Assembly (NCBI GenBank): GCA_005281725.1 | Contig: SSBO01000013.1 | Coordinates: 928,281-992,280 of the forward strand | Reading direction: 5' to 3' | DNA length: 64,000 bases | Source of the DNA: Wuchereria bancrofti | Lineage: Eukaryota; Nematoda; Chromadorea; Rhabditida; Onchocercidae | Shown here: positions 26,750 through 40,500 of the stretch, piece by piece | How the letters are laid out: every line of letters begins with the position of its first letter | How positions within the stretch are numbered: position 1 is the stretch's first letter | Program-made: the position numbers and the translations under genes | Notes under the pieces: model-generated | What the model was told of the DNA's origin: nothing | The model's input: the letters and a program-made list of their open reading frames with translations, nothing else | Databases searched by the model: none

Positions 26750-27378
26750 TTATGATCCTGCCGGCTGTTCCATTAGCTCTGCAGGCAGTGGACTTTTCGG
26801 ATGCTTCGATTCGAAATGTTCCTTATAACTCCTTTTATCCATCATCTGCGCCTAAAATAAATAAACAACTAATTGGCTGAAACTCAGGAAAATAAGTTCT
26901 TTTAAAAAGATTATTTTTTTAGGAACTTAAAACAAAAATGATAAGTGGTCATTTGGTTACTGTAAATAACCGAAAAATAGGTTAGTGAAAGCCTTATACA
27001 GGCACAAAAAAGATCACAATGCAATTCTGAGCAGTTCTTGCTTCAACCAAAAAGCGAAGATATGACAAAAAGTTCACAGCAAAAGCGAATTTCTAACTCT
27101 GAACTAAAAATGAAGAAATTTTGTCCATTACTTCACTTAGCAGAATGCTGTTTAAATAAGCTTGAATTTGTTGCTGCACAAAAAAATTGCGTATAAAGCA
27201 TACGTAAAACAACAGATTTTACATTATTTTTGCTGAAACTTACCATACAAACGGTGCATTTATAGATAAGCGATTTGAGGCACGCACCCTTCTGATCATG
27301 TCCAACTGATTTCTTCAGTGCTTCTTGCTTCTTCAGATTCTTCGCCTTAGCTTGCATCTTCATGTGACCGCGCGTCAT
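26750..27378 (-). CDS. ZNF706-type small zinc-finger protein, copy A
   Basis: Two exons, 27378-27244 and 26851-26750, encode 78 residues. The N terminus (MTRGHMKMQAKAKNLKKQE) is the basic SERF/4F5-like segment seen in ZNF706. It is followed by one C2H2 finger: KCTVCM, then the exon junction, then YKEHFESKHPKSPLP. The intron splits the finger between the Cys pair and the His pair, and copy B is split at the same place. ZNF706 is a small nuclear protein linked in mammals to repression of pluripotency genes and, more recently, to acceleration of amyloid aggregation like SERF. The nematode role is not known. The tail (MEQPAGS) differs from the family's usual VDVQA ending, which copy B keeps. Confidence 0.92.
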
Positions 27379-28165
27379 TGTTGCAGGTTGCTGAAATCAC
27401 TGCTGGGAAGCTATTAACTTAAGCGTTTAGACAGTTTTGAAAATTAACATGATTATAACGCATTTGCTACAAAACTCGTTCCTAATGCTATCAATTTAGA
27501 GATAGGAACATTTCAGTGAGAATCACCGCAATCAAAAACCTAAAAATTTATTAAAATTTCTCTTATTTACTGCGAATTTCAAATCTGATCTACATTGGAC
27601 TCTATTACTATGCGCTATTCCAGTTATAATTCGACCCTAAGCATCCGTAGCTCCTGACGTGTACCAAAATTTATGAGCAACAGCCAAGTATTATAACCTG
27701 CCGAGTACCATGCCGTATACCTGCCAAATTTAAGCTGAACATAAAACTGGGCAATTCTTAAGTATCTTCGGCTTAATACCGAAGAAAAACCACTCAATTT
27801 TCAAATTGAAAAGAATCGTTTATTTATTCAACCACAGTTGAAAAACCTACATTTAAGTGTTATACAATGAAGTAAGAGTAATTACCGGAAAAAAAGACAC
27901 TGAAATTATTCCCTATAATTGAGTGCTACCATTAAATGAACTGTTAATTATTCATATGGATAGTATGCATCATATTGCTTATTATAGTACACCATTTTAA
28001 TAAAATTAAGAGGCAGAAAATGAGTAATCATAAGACAGACAATGTACACAGCTGCGCCATTAACGGTGCAGGAATTATGGCGGAAATGCGCCACCGAAAC
28101 ATATAGACAGTATAAAATAATCATCGATATATCACATATGAAATGCTAATATGATTCCAATATAT
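27379..28165. other. Spacer between the two ZNF706-type genes
   Basis: About 790 bases holding the promoter of copy A and the 3' flank of copy B. No coding exon or repeat was recognised. Confidence 0.5.
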
Positions 28166-28742
28166 TTATGCCTGAACATCCACTAATTCTGATGGAAGCA
28201 CGGCTTTCGGATGTTTCGATTGGAAATGCTGCTTGTAGGTTTTCGGATCCGGCATCAGTGCCTATAACAAATATTTTTAGCGCTTGATTTTCCTGAGAAA
28301 TAATGTGAGCTTTTCGAAAACTTGAAAGTTAGCACTGGAATGTATTATGATTATTATAAGTTTCCATCCAGAAAGGAATATGTTCTCCAGTTGCTTTATT
28401 AAATCACTGAATAAAAATGCATTATAAACTATGCATTCTGATAAAAACAAAATGAGACAAAATTAGAAAAATCCTGTCATCAGTTTAAACTTATAATAAC
28501 GTAAAAAGATTTGGAAAATTATTCACTACTGCGTAAAAGACACCATTAAAAAAACACTTGTCAAACTTGTCGACTATAATAAGCAAATTTCCAGAAGACA
28601 ACTTTACCATACAAACGGTACACTTATGCGTAAGTGCTTTTATAGCGGCTGCCTTCTGATCGCTTCCTTTTGATTTTTTCATTTCCTCTTGCTTCTTCAA
28701 ATTTTTTTGCTGTGACTGAAACTTCTGATGACCACGAGCCAT
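28166..28742 (-). CDS. ZNF706-type small zinc-finger protein, copy B
   Basis: Two exons, 28742-28608 and 28261-28166, encode 76 residues, the length of human ZNF706. The sequence starts MARGHQKFQSQQKNLKKQEE, has KCTVCM at the end of exon 1 and TYKQHFQSKHP in exon 2, and ends VDVQA. It is closer to the vertebrate protein than copy A, so B is probably the ancestral-like copy and A the diverged one. An in-frame upstream ATG at 28778 would add MQFVSVERKRSS. I chose the later ATG because the family begins MARG. Same orientation and same intron position as copy A show a tandem duplication. Confidence 0.94.
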
Positions 28743-30543
28743 CGAGCTTCTTTTTCTTTCAACACTAACAAACTGCAAAATATCTAAACGTTGGAGATCG
28801 TTTTTCTTTTTTGAACCATATATATATATATATGTATTGGCTTCCTAATTTTTTTAGACCATAGAGATGAATATCCCGAAGTAATTTCAGATTAATCCAG
28901 AATTTCGGAAAATCAAAGTCCCATATCGATCAGTATTCTATATCTCTAAAGAATATGAAACAATAAAGATATCATGGACTCAGAAAAATATGTGGACCAC
29001 ACTTAGACATTACTTCATTCTTATTGTATTAAGCAGGATAAGAAGTATTTTGTACAATAGTACAGGCAACGCTATCACCAAAGACAAATTTTTTGAAGTT
29101 ATTGCTGCAAGAATGAACACTCCGCCCTGCCAAAATAACTCAGCTAATGACAAGCTTGAAAAAAGGATAAGAAGCTCAATTGTAAGATCCAAATAAATTC
29201 ATATAACATTTTTGATTCAGGAAGTTAGTTATTTCATACTGAAGTATGCTACACACTAATTAAACAAATAAAGGGAAAGATCGTAAAGAGGAGGCATCGC
29301 ATAAATTCCACAAGAAAGCTGTAGGGTACTGAATTTTTCAAAGATGACAGAGCAATTAACTTCCAAACCAATAAAAAATAAAAAACTTGACCGTTACTAA
29401 TTTAAAAATAAATAACTCAATCACAGTGAATAATTCCAGAGAGAATGAATTAAGAGAAGTTTTCGTTGAAATCGTTAAAAGATAGGTTTATCTAACGACT
29501 TAAGGCTCATAGTTTCGCCGCAAAGAGCAAGCTGATGTAGCTGACGTATTCATTTAATCTTTCCCACTAACATCAAGCTAATGTATGTTTGACGAAGGAA
29601 TCAGTGAACATTTAAGAACCCATCGGTCAACTTCTTCTTGGAAAATCCGGAAGAACGCCTATTCACTATTAATCAAATAAGACCCAACTTGCAAAATTTC
29701 ACACCAGTACATTTGTTATCTCACAATAAACAAAATTCATTCAAAATGACGCTACCGATCACTGCATATACTATCTAACACAATTTAAATTAAAAACAGC
29801 CAGTTGGAATATTAACAAGTAGATAAAAAAAAAATGCAAATATGGCAAAAAGCCAGTAAACTCCTCTAGTTGCAGCAAAAATAAATTATATAAAAGCCAA
29901 CAACATTTATTTTATTTTACAAACGACAACATAGGAATCTTTCGTGAACGGTAACCAAAACAAACAGGTATAACAGACATTCTCAGAAAATATGTATAAA
30001 GCTATCATTTATTTATTTATCCATCGAAGGATAAGCCGAAATTAAAAATATTAAGCTTATACGTAGTATGTAGTACAACCGGAACTGCAGGAGGAAAAGA
30101 AATTAAGTACAATTAGAACTATTCAACTCATAGGATTAATCGAAACAGGAAAGAAGAGTTCATCATTTCTCTTAGGCTTTTTGTAAAAAAGTATAAAACT
30201 ATGAAGAATAACAGATCCACATAACTAATAGTAAGAGAAAAGTGAAGATCTAGCTATCCAGCACAATTCAATTATTTTTTGATTCTCTTCTCTTTTAAAT
30301 TTAAATTCCTAAACTCAAAACTTATAGAAGTGTATAAAAAGTAAGAATACTTTTTACAGCAAGAAGATCCAAGCAAAAAGACTAGAATCAATTATATATG
30401 GGCGTAAAATCATGCCTTGAAGATAGTGAGAACAACTTATTTAAAATTCAGGAAAATTTCGCAGCATAAATCCGTCCCTCATCAAATAGTGACATAAACC
30501 AGTTCCAAAAGGTTTGATTGCTGCAGCAAAGCATTAGGAAAGT
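28743..30543. other. ZNF706 copy B - MRPL12 intergenic region
   Basis: About 1.8 kb. It includes a short TA dinucleotide run near 28819-28833. A 68-codon frame at 28990-29196 (+) has an overlapping frame on the other strand and no splice or family support, so it is not called. Nothing else was recognised. Confidence 0.45.
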
Positions 30544-31565
30544 TTAGACTATTTCACAGGTAGCACCTAATTTTTCAAGTTTTGTTTTTAATTCTTCGGC
30601 TTCGTTTTTACTCAAATCTTCCTTCACTGTAGCAGGCAACGCTTCTACAAATTTCTTCGCCTGTACCAAATTAAAACCTTCCACTATTGCGCGAACTTCT
30701 TTGATCAATGGGATTTTCTTTGAATCATCCACTTTCGTTAATTTCACCGAAAAAAACGTCTTTTGCGATGGTTGAGGTTTCTCCATTTTCGCTCCTTCTT
30801 CTAGAAAAAAAAAAAGAACAATATATATAAGAGAATAAAAATGCAAAAAATGTCATAAAAGAGAAAAAATTTTCCAAAACAACATTTTCCACATTGAAAA
30901 TTCAAAACGCCATGACTGAAACTTTTACCTGCAGCAGAGGTAATCCCTGAGGAAGCAAATGACTGAGCAAAGACAGGAGTGTCCGGTAAGTTCAATTTTC
31001 TTTTCAGCGTGCTATTTAGATCTGCCACTTCGAAAATCGTTAAACTGACTATTTCGTTTGCTAACCGAAGGATCCGTTCTGACACCACCTTTTCGCCGTC
31101 ATAGTGTGGAAGCGGAGATGCCTTCCCTGGTTCCAATGGTAGCTTGGTAGCTTTTTGGTCACTGGTTAACTCCATTCTTTCAGCATCAATCATAGAAGGA
31201 GTTTGTGCCTCTGCTTTTTGCTTCTTTTCTGGGGTTATGTGCGTTCGTTCAGCATCCTCGGACTTTTCGACTTTTGTAGATGCAATTATTTTTTTGCCTT
31301 CTAAAGACAACTTTTCTAATGAAAGTGGAGCCTGTGCTACACCTCCTGAAACAGAAATTCATTTATATCAAAAGACAGCTAACTACTTGATATCCTGTTT
31401 TACCTCCTAATTGACCTGATTGTTTTTCGACTAATCAGTACAGGAGATTAACGGAAAATTTACAAAAATAAATAAATGATAACCTGTGGCAAGCCTCGTA
31501 TTCCTTATTAGTAGTCGTGAAGTGACAGTTCTTGTCAATATATTTCGTATGCAAACTATTTCCAT
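30544..31565 (-). CDS. mrpl-12: Mitochondrial ribosomal protein bL12m (L7/L12)
   Basis: Three minus-strand exons: 31565-31484, 31345-30929 and 30800-30544; phases agree and give 251 residues. Exon 1 (MEIVCIRNILTRTVTSRLL) is basic, Ser/Thr-rich and lacks Asp/Glu after residue 2, fitting a mitochondrial presequence. Exon 2 carries the L12 N-terminal dimerisation region (VSERILRLANEIVSLTIFEV, then ADLNSTLKRKL). Exon 3 is the L7/L12 C-terminal factor-binding domain (KTFFSVKLTKVDDSKKIPLI, AIVEGFNLVQAKKFVEALP). It ends GATCEIV then TAA. The protein forms the mitoribosome stalk that recruits translation factors. It is longer than human MRPL12 (198 residues), mostly because of a charged insert of about 50 residues before the N-terminal domain. 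Confidence 0.95.
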
Positions 31566-34500
31566 ACCTCTAGTGAATACTAAAATTAAGTGAAACAAAA
31601 AATGAAAAAGTTCATAGTATGATGATATGATGCACTATTTGAAAAACAAAAGAAATCGGAATACTGCCAACAAAAGATAAAACAACATCTCATAAACTAT
31701 ATAAACGATATACACCACATTTTCTACTTCTGTTATTCAAACTATAATAAAAATTCCATTTCTACTGTAAGATAAAAGTTATAGCATATAAAACACATTT
31801 GTCGTAAGATGCAAATCAGAACATGCAAATTACTATTGCTGCAAGATGCAAGCTATAATATGCGATCTACCCTTTCTACAAAATACTAGCTGTATTATGT
31901 AGATACAAGAAGCAAACTGCGTCATGTAATCTAATCTTCTTGCAAGATGCAAATTATCGTACGTAACCTGCTCTTCCTACAAAATGCAAGTTACAACATG
32001 TAACCTAAATCTTCCTGCAAGATGCAAGCTACTAAACCAGTCATGCATAAGATCTAGAACAACATCTGCCGTTGTTACCAGAAACTATCAGAGTTTATCT
32101 CTACGAGTAAAATGAACAGCAATCATTTAAAATGCAATATGCAACTGACAATTTGCTAAGACATACAGTAACACAGTGATCGTTGTAAGACCGAAGCTGA
32201 TTAAAAGACGTAATACACAAATGGACGCGCCGAACGTTTAACTGGAAGTCAAAATGACGTAGTCTTTACATAATATATGTGAGGCCTTATTATAATATGA
32301 CCATATTATATTGTGCATAATTTGTCTAACTATTTCAGATGACATCATTTTCACCCTTTTCCAAACAAATTAACTATAGCATTCACGTATCAACATCGAT
32401 CTTCAATTTATGCAAATTTCTCTTTGTAACTATCCCTGAATTCTGAATTTTTTTAAAACAATCGATTACGAAAATCTTTAATATGGCAATTGTGCATTTA
32501 GCTGTAATACGAAGTAAGTTCTACTCAGTCTGTACACTAATTCACTGTTTAATTCATTGCATTTAAATACATGCAAAATAGTAGTATCAGCACATTATAA
32601 TTTATCACAACTAATCATAGAGTATGTTGTAGAAATAATTAATCACAGTATTTCTGCATGATAATGAGTATTGATAACGTGATAAGCAATAGTTTAGAAA
32701 ATCTATCCATTTAATGATATCATTTCAAAGAAATAGCTATTTGATTAAAGCTACCTTCGCTATCACATAAAAGCTCATACAATCTCATTAAAGTTAAAGA
32801 AAAGAGTGTACTTCAGGAGTTTTTTTCCACTGCACAAACAAATACGAAAGAAGCGAAAATTCGGAATAAATGGGTCGATTGTTGAACGACGGAGACATAT
32901 ATCGACACTTTATTTTTTGAAAAGATATGCATTAATTTTAGTAATTAGAACACCAGTAATTTTAAACAGTATGCTTTTTGTATTTCCTAGACAGTATCAG
33001 AGAAAATGATCTAGAATAAATCGGTAATGTCATTTCTTTTTTTTTTTTTTAGGGAGGGGGGGAGAGAGTTTAGGGTTTTTTTTTTCTTAATGCTGTTGGC
33101 TTCTTATAGTGAGAATATATACCTGCACAATTTCACAATATCCCTCTTTTGTGAGATACTGAATAAGCACAAAAGGAAAAGTAATAGAATTCACAACTGA
33201 GCATAGTATAACATAATACAAATCTGTTGATCTAAGATTTCTTGGAAGGTAAAGCTAATTGAAGTAAAGTTTCTGGAAAAATACAATAAAGTACCACCAA
33301 AGTAACTAGAAATCAGAGGGACAAAATGATAAACTCACAATCTTATCTTTGATATGGTACCGTCGCTCATTTAGTCAAGAGAAATGTAATAATACGTTCT
33401 GCGCTGCATAAGTTACAAAAACTTTTATACTATTATGACTAATTTAAACCTCTAAAGTACATGCAGCAGAATATTAAAGTTACAACAATGAAAACATTAG
33501 CAACATAAGGAGAGACAACAAAATAAACTATATTGAATTATGATTTCTTGTAACTTTCAATCAGTCCCGTTTTTGTTCTCAATGATTTACAATGCTTTGC
33601 TTAAAAAGATCAGTGGTATGTAATGTGATATCGTACTTAAACTTATAATCATCCCAGTATCTACCAAGATATTTTTGTTATGACTATGTTAACACATAAC
33701 CACCACATGTGACTCCATTGTACCTTAATATCACGGACGAAATTATACGGCCCTCAAATTCCATTACATAATTTTTGATCTTACGAGAATTAACACGTGG
33801 GGAGATTTTAATAGGATGGAACTTCCTCTACTAATGAAGTAACCAAAACTAAGTGGTATTGATATGGCTTTAGGAAACATAAACATAAAATCCTGATTTT
33901 CGCAAATTCTGGATAAACAGAAGTCTTTACTTATCAGCATTATTTTAATTAAAGACACATTTAAGTCTTCTGTGCCTTACATCGGACTAAACAACAAGTC
34001 CGTTATTTTCAGACAGCTGATATAAAACAGATCGTCTCATCTATTATGATAAAAAATCTTGATGAAAAAAGCTCAATAAATGGATGATATTCTTTTCTCC
34101 CTTCAATCTGATTAAAAATCAATTTGACCAAGACTCAAACTTATATGAACAAAACTACATGCTTAAACCATGCAAATGTACATGGAAATGGACTTCATTA
34201 GAATAATTCTTACAGAACTCAATGAAATACCTAGTTTAATATATATATTACACGGATAATTGCCTTCCACTCTCAACTTTACGGTTGAGCTTACTTCAGT
34301 GAATATTCACTACAGTTTAAAAAGCAACAGCGAATACATGATACAATCAACAACATTGATTTGACGGATCGAGAGAACAATGCTTCATTTCTGATAAACA
34401 ATTTTCCAATAATTCACATACCCCTGAAAATAGTTCAAACTGTTGCCATCCATCAGAAATACAACCCATCAGGTTTAAATTTCTGGTCAAATATTTCCAG

Positions 34501-34589
34501 TACCGTTTACTATTCTCGGTCTATGCAGAATTATTTTTGCTATTACATATCTACCTGAAATCAAGCACCTGAAACGGGATTGAAAATAC
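31566..34589. other. MRPL12 - LIN-49 intergenic region
   Basis: Three kilobases without a recognised gene. It holds the minisatellite listed at 31764-32047, a perfect 9-bp-arm inverted repeat (tataatatg-ac-catattata near 32289-32312) and a T-run followed by a G-rich patch near 33037-33067. Open frames are short and AT-biased. Part of it is presumably the long 3' UTR of LIN-49 and the MRPL12 promoter. Confidence 0.5.
31764..32047. repeat. Degenerate 37-38 bp minisatellite
   Basis: About seven to eight diverged tandem units. The recurring phrase is gcaagatgcaagctat followed by an acatgtaaccta-like half and then cttcct. Phrase starts fall near 31805, 31842, 31880, 31943, 31981 and 32018, giving steps of 37-38 bases, with two shorter units of about 31-32 between 31880 and 31943. 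Confidence 0.75.
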
Positions 34590-37500
34590 CTACAAGAATG
34601 CTTTTGCTTCTCTCAATGCTTCTCGTACAGCAGGAGGATAGTCTTCAGCTTTTATAGATTTCACAAGACAGTATGACACGTATTTCACTGGTACCCATCG
34701 CCTGCAAATGAAATTAGTTAAGAAAATCATTCAACTCCACTGCAATATTTTAAATCATAAATCAAGAGGGTTTTCACGCAGTTACATCATGACAATTAAA
34801 TAATAAGACTAAAAAGCACCCTGATCATCTGCATTATTAAGATAAACATAAGAAATCCACATTCAGATCGGTCCTGACCGACTATACAGAGCTTAGGATA
34901 AAGTGATAAATTCGAGTTGAAGCAAAAGATGTCAATAATGACTTCAATCAGGTCATTAAAACATTCCGATTATCATCAAAGTGTGAGTATACTTGTAACA
35001 ATAAGCTTTCGCGTAATTTGCGTGCAACCATGTGGTTTTGTACTAAACATTTTTACTAATATCAACTGAGAAAAGAAAAGGTTGCAAATTTTCTCGTTTA
35101 AATTCTCACCAACTTTTTTGGCCGTCAAAATATAAGACCAAAACATATTGCGTGTAATCATGTGGTTTTGCACTAAACATCTCGTCTATTGGCAAATCAT
35201 CTAGTAGTACCTGAAATTACGATAAAGTATTTCAAAATTTAGGAAAAGTAAAATACATGATTGATTAATCATTTAACTGATAGTGTAGATATACAGTTCC
35301 TAACAATAGCCCTGTCACTAAGAAATTAATAATAATTTCGAAAAACGTACCCTCATTCGTAAATCGATAACCCTACCAATTTTACGTTCATCATTTTCCG
35401 TTATCCAAACAATATCGTCATGTTGAAATTCACATGCCACTTCAACTGTCTCTGCAATATCCTTTTTTAAATGAATAATGTGAAGTTTCCCCAACAAATT
35501 TTTGAATAATGTGAAGTTCCTCCAACAAAATTTCACAATGTTATGAGGTGTTATAGTGCAATTGAACATGCATTCCACAACGAAAAGACGTAAAGAAGCA
35601 ATGACACAACTACAAAGGATTAGCGGTCAAAACTGCCTAGTTAACCTAAAAAGATTATTTTTATAAATAAAAAAAAAAACTTAGCCCTTGCTACTATCAA
35701 AGACAAACAGGATGGCATCAAATTGCATCAAGGATAAACAGGATGGCGCTTATGGAGAACAAGTTACAGCATGTTATTGGTTTTCAATAAATCAAAACTG
35801 CAGGTCTGTTCTAAATTTCGATAAAACAAATTCACATCAAGATTTTTCTTACTATTACGAATGAAAAGATTACCAACAGGACGTTCCATTGGTTGTGGTG
35901 GTATCAGCTTTCGAGATTTTCTTGTGTTCCTTCGGCGTCCTCGCCGAAGAGGCATCTCTTCTTCAGCAGAACTTGATTCTTCCATTGTGGAAGTATCAGT
36001 TGTCAAGAATTTTGGACTTTTCAGTGGATCGGTTCTGTAGGTCATAAACGACTCTATTGCTGAAAGTTAAAAAAAGCGCAAACTAGCAACTAAACAGAGG
36101 AAAACAACCTCATTTACACAAGCTGCAAAACCAATCGCATGAAATGTCATCTTACATATTACGTGTCTTATATATATACCACGACTGATCCATAAGTAAG
36201 CATATATTGAAATCCATACATCAGTTACGACACGAGGAGTATTTATGATGGAACTAGTACTCGAGATTAAAGTGGGAAGAATCGAATAAGAAAATCTAGA
36301 AAGAAAGCCCTAAAACATCAATGATTGCACTTCTGTAAAGCCATAGCAAAGTCACATACTCAACGGAGAGTGTAGCAACTAACACCTGGCTTATCTCACA
36401 TACCCAGATTATATTTAGGACGCTTTGGTGTAATGCTGTCGTCAAAAGTCCGCAAAGTACGCTTCCGAGTTGATACCCTCGTTGGCAACGTTTTTTCACC
36501 CTTTGAACTACGGTATGTTGACGTTTTTCTCGGCACAAAATCTAAACCATCATCGTTTTCCTCTTCGTTATCAAGTTTTGAACCTTCGACAGGTGTATAT
36601 GATATGCTTGATATCGTTTTTAATACCCCATTTGCCTACAAACAAAATAGTTTAATAGAATAAAACATTTTTCTGAGCTTATCGATATTTTTAAATATTA
36701 AATGGTCCAATCTGCAACTGAAGATTTTAGAAAACCGAAAAAAGTTCTCTAACGAAAACGATGTAAGGCGGTTTCTGTTATAGTTAAGTAAATTTTATCT
36801 TTTTGTTGAGAAACAACCATCACTTTTTTTAATCTGGACCAAAAAAACAGTTCGAGAATACATTTATTTTTTATTCTTCTAGAGACAGAGATAGTCCTTC
36901 GCCTCGTCATGTTTGAGATAAGCAATTAAGCAAACAAATGATACAGTTCAAATTTATTAAATTACGGTTACTAACATAAAAAACATTGAAATACTTATAC
37001 CAAAGTAAGAGCCTGTACGTCTTTTTCAGCAGCTCTGAAATATTTCAAACCAATGCGATGCAATCGATGACCATATTTCCAGAAGAATTCATTATGTCGA
37101 TTAAATGTTGAACAATTGTTCATCATTAACGTGAAATCAGATTTCAGCTGTGAGAGATTCTTGTAATCACCTTTTGCAAGTTTCCTGTTAAAATAATCAC
37201 ATATCTTTTGCTAGAAACTTGACAGATAAATTTCGTTGTTTATGAAATTGCATCGAAAATGATAGAGGAAAACTCACTTTCGCATGGTAGACAAATCCAT
37301 TGGATTTTTGATAACGGTCGAATAACCAGGCACTTCCTTTTCCGTTACTGGCTTTGCAAATACCTGCAAAGAATATTTTTTCAATAAAGAACTGCAAATG
37401 AAGAAGTAAACCGAAAAATAGCCAATAGATGGAAGATTAGGTAAAAAAGAAAATCCATCATTAGTTTCATTGAATAGAAGATTTCTTTGCTCAAGTGAGT

Positions 37501-40500
37501 TGAGAAAAACCGAATTATAAAATGTCAAAATAATTTTGTATTAAATCCACATGACTAAAGATTGAACATTCCTTAGACAAATATAAAACTGCTTCAGCTA
37601 GATTCTGATCGTACCTAAGCTTAACTGAATTATCTGAAATGTTACAGTTTGTTAATAAAGGATGTTTGAAATGCTTAATAAGCTGTAATTCTCTCAAATT
37701 CATTAAGATCTTCGAGTCTACAGCCAAACTTATATTCGATTGTTAAAAAGCAGTCGGCTGTTTGCTTAACTAACCTCCTTTGCTATAAACCAAATGTATT
37801 TGCAATATCGAAATGATTTCCCTGTAAAAGCCTTCCAGTATGACGTCACTCTTATGAGCAATTCATATAATGCCAAAAACCCACTCTATAGAAAGGGTAA
37901 AGATCATCCGATAGTGACAGCTTTTTACTCACTGTAATCATACGTTTTGTTGTAAGCCAATGGCCAACGAATAAGGATTAAAGATTAAGATTTTTTGTCT
38001 GAGTCAATTTTTTAGTACCAGCAAGCTTCAATTCGGCTAGTCAAGCGCACTCATCCAACTCCCTTCACTTAAATCTTTTACTTATTTTTCACATTCGTTT
38101 ACTTCCTTCATTCCATACTCATAGATAATACTTCTACGAAATTATTAGCATACTGTCCATAGAGATTAATGCTTCGTGTAATGTCTTGTTAGCGAATAAA
38201 GTAAAAACTCCATACCACAACTACGAAAACTTCCCTAACAAATTTCTACAAGTTCTCGGCACAAGTGACAGAAAACTAAGTAAAATTAATTATTTGCTTC
38301 ATGCATACCATAGAACTTACATCACTGTAATCTTTGCTAGCAATCTTCTCAATTACTTCACTCATTATTGTATTCAACGGTTTTGTCAGTCGATTCAGCA
38401 AGGAAGCAGTTGAGTCGTACTACAATAAAAAGGAAAACTTTTCTGAAAATTTCACGGAAAATATTAAAATATCTCAGAAGAAAAATATTTAACTACCAGA
38501 CAATAAAACATTCATAAAATATCAAATTAAGACCAACCTTATCTTCTATTTGGGAAGTTCAACCTACTGCAAATGGAAGACAACTTACAAATTCTTTTTT
38601 CATCTTTTCCCGCTTTTTTACCAATTCGCATAACAGGCGAACACGTTCAAGATTCGTTCGCAGCAAAAAGTACGTTTTGGTCTCACTAGGATGTGTCCCC
38701 TGTCCAGATGTCGGAGAAGCATCAGCAGATTTGGGAAGTGTTTTGCTATGCTAAAAACAATCAGTCTTTGATTTTTGAAGTTTAAAACTTTGTTTTCTAA
38801 AAATCTTTTCGACATTCATAGTAAATTTGCTAATTTTTGTTCACGCAAAAGAAAAAAAAACTGATCTACTTCTATCATAATATTTATAGAACGTTATCAG
38901 AAATTCACAGTTTCAAAAAACTCACGATTAATCGTCGTAATAGTGGCACTCCGAATCGTGACTTCCTTTTCAATGACCAATAAGCAACGATGTAACGTAT
39001 TACACTCTCACTAATATCCGCTTTCTCACATATTCTCTTTAGGCTGCAAAATTATGTAAACCAGAGATATGTATGCATATTAGCAATATAAACTGCTCAA
39101 CAAAGAAGAAAGAATATTTATATTCTAAATATGAATCTATGAGAAGAAAATTATCCCTCGTACAAGTGATACGACCTCGAACGTCCTTTCATGCTTTTAA
39201 ACCTGCTGCTTCAGTCAATTCACTACTCAAACTAAAATAAAAAAAAAGATAAGGCGATAAAATGAAGAATATACCTTTCATGTGGAACAGTGGGAATAGA
39301 AACCAGTGGAATAACCGCTTGACTTGCTGCTAATTTTTCACGTGCCTTTTTCATCATTTCATCCTAAATACAGTCATGAATGTTGGTTAAAAAATCTTAA
39401 AAAAGTCGACAAAGTTAAAATTTCAAAAATAGCTTTCCATCGAAGACGAATAGACGATTCAGGACGTACCACTTTTTTCCTTTGCTTGGAGAAATCACTT
39501 CCATCATTTCTGCAAAATATAACCATCTTTTAGCAATTTACACATGACTCATTCTATTCATTGTGACTTTACTAGTATTGCATGTTATAATCTCAGAGGA
39601 TTTATCAGTGCAGGCGTAGATGCAAGCTAAGCACATCACTTCAGATTCTTGAAAGTGGCTGATGATTCCAGTCATCAAACTCATTCAATAATAATTTGAC
39701 CACATTTGTTTTTCATTTTTAACCAAATGTGAAATATCTATTGAAACATACTTTGCAAAATCAGTCGAATGAAAATGGCAGAATACCGTATACCGGATTT
39801 CAGTTCCACCCTCACGTTTAGGATTGTCAACTATTTCAGCACGCATTTCCATACCCGCAGCATTTGCACATGTGACGTGAAAGGAACGGGTACAGCTTTT
39901 CTGGAAGAACAATTTAGTGCAAAAAGAAAAAGTAGCAAATATACGCAGTGTTCGACAAAAATGACTAAAATTGTAATAGCTTATATGAGAACTGGTACAT
40001 CAGTGCACTGTCCTAACACGCCATTAATATTTCAGATCAATATGTTTAAACTTATATCGAAATTTCATTGTAGTTTTTTAGCTTCCAAGTTAACAAATAT
40101 TTTTTTTTTTGTTTAATCTTCAGTGATTAAGTGATTAGCACATTATTACGATCAGGAATTCCAATAAGCTTTACGCCGAACTGCCATATTTACCATATAT
40201 CTAGATTTTAATCAGCAAATGAATTAAACACTCTTTTAGCAACAAGCATTACTAATATTATGTGCTACTTGTTGTCAATGTAAGTAATAAATTTTCAATC
40301 GTTAATGAAATACTTGAATCAAAAAAATTTTCATACTCTAGAACACTGCAAACATGCCCCCACTTTTTGCTTGCATACAATACATCTCAGCCTCTGCCTT
40401 CGTCTCAGTGAATTTTCAATTCCATCAATTGGTTCCATAAAGACACTATTAGCGAAATGAACCTAAAAAATTTTTCACAGTAAAAATGTAAAAAAGAAAC

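Noticed and set aside
28990..29196. 68-codon plus-strand frame in the ZNF706-MRPL12 gap
   Set aside because: Overlaps a similar-length frame on the other strand, has no splice context or recognisable motif, and its composition is that of AT-rich noncoding DNA.
32289..32312. AT-only inverted repeat as a possible transposon end or terminator
   Set aside because: Short hairpins of this composition are expected by chance in DNA this AT-rich; no partner end or target duplication was seen.
34976..35173. 65-codon minus-strand frame overlapping the PWWP exon
   Set aside because: Runs in a different frame through the exon and its partial copy; the conserved PWWP frame explains the region.
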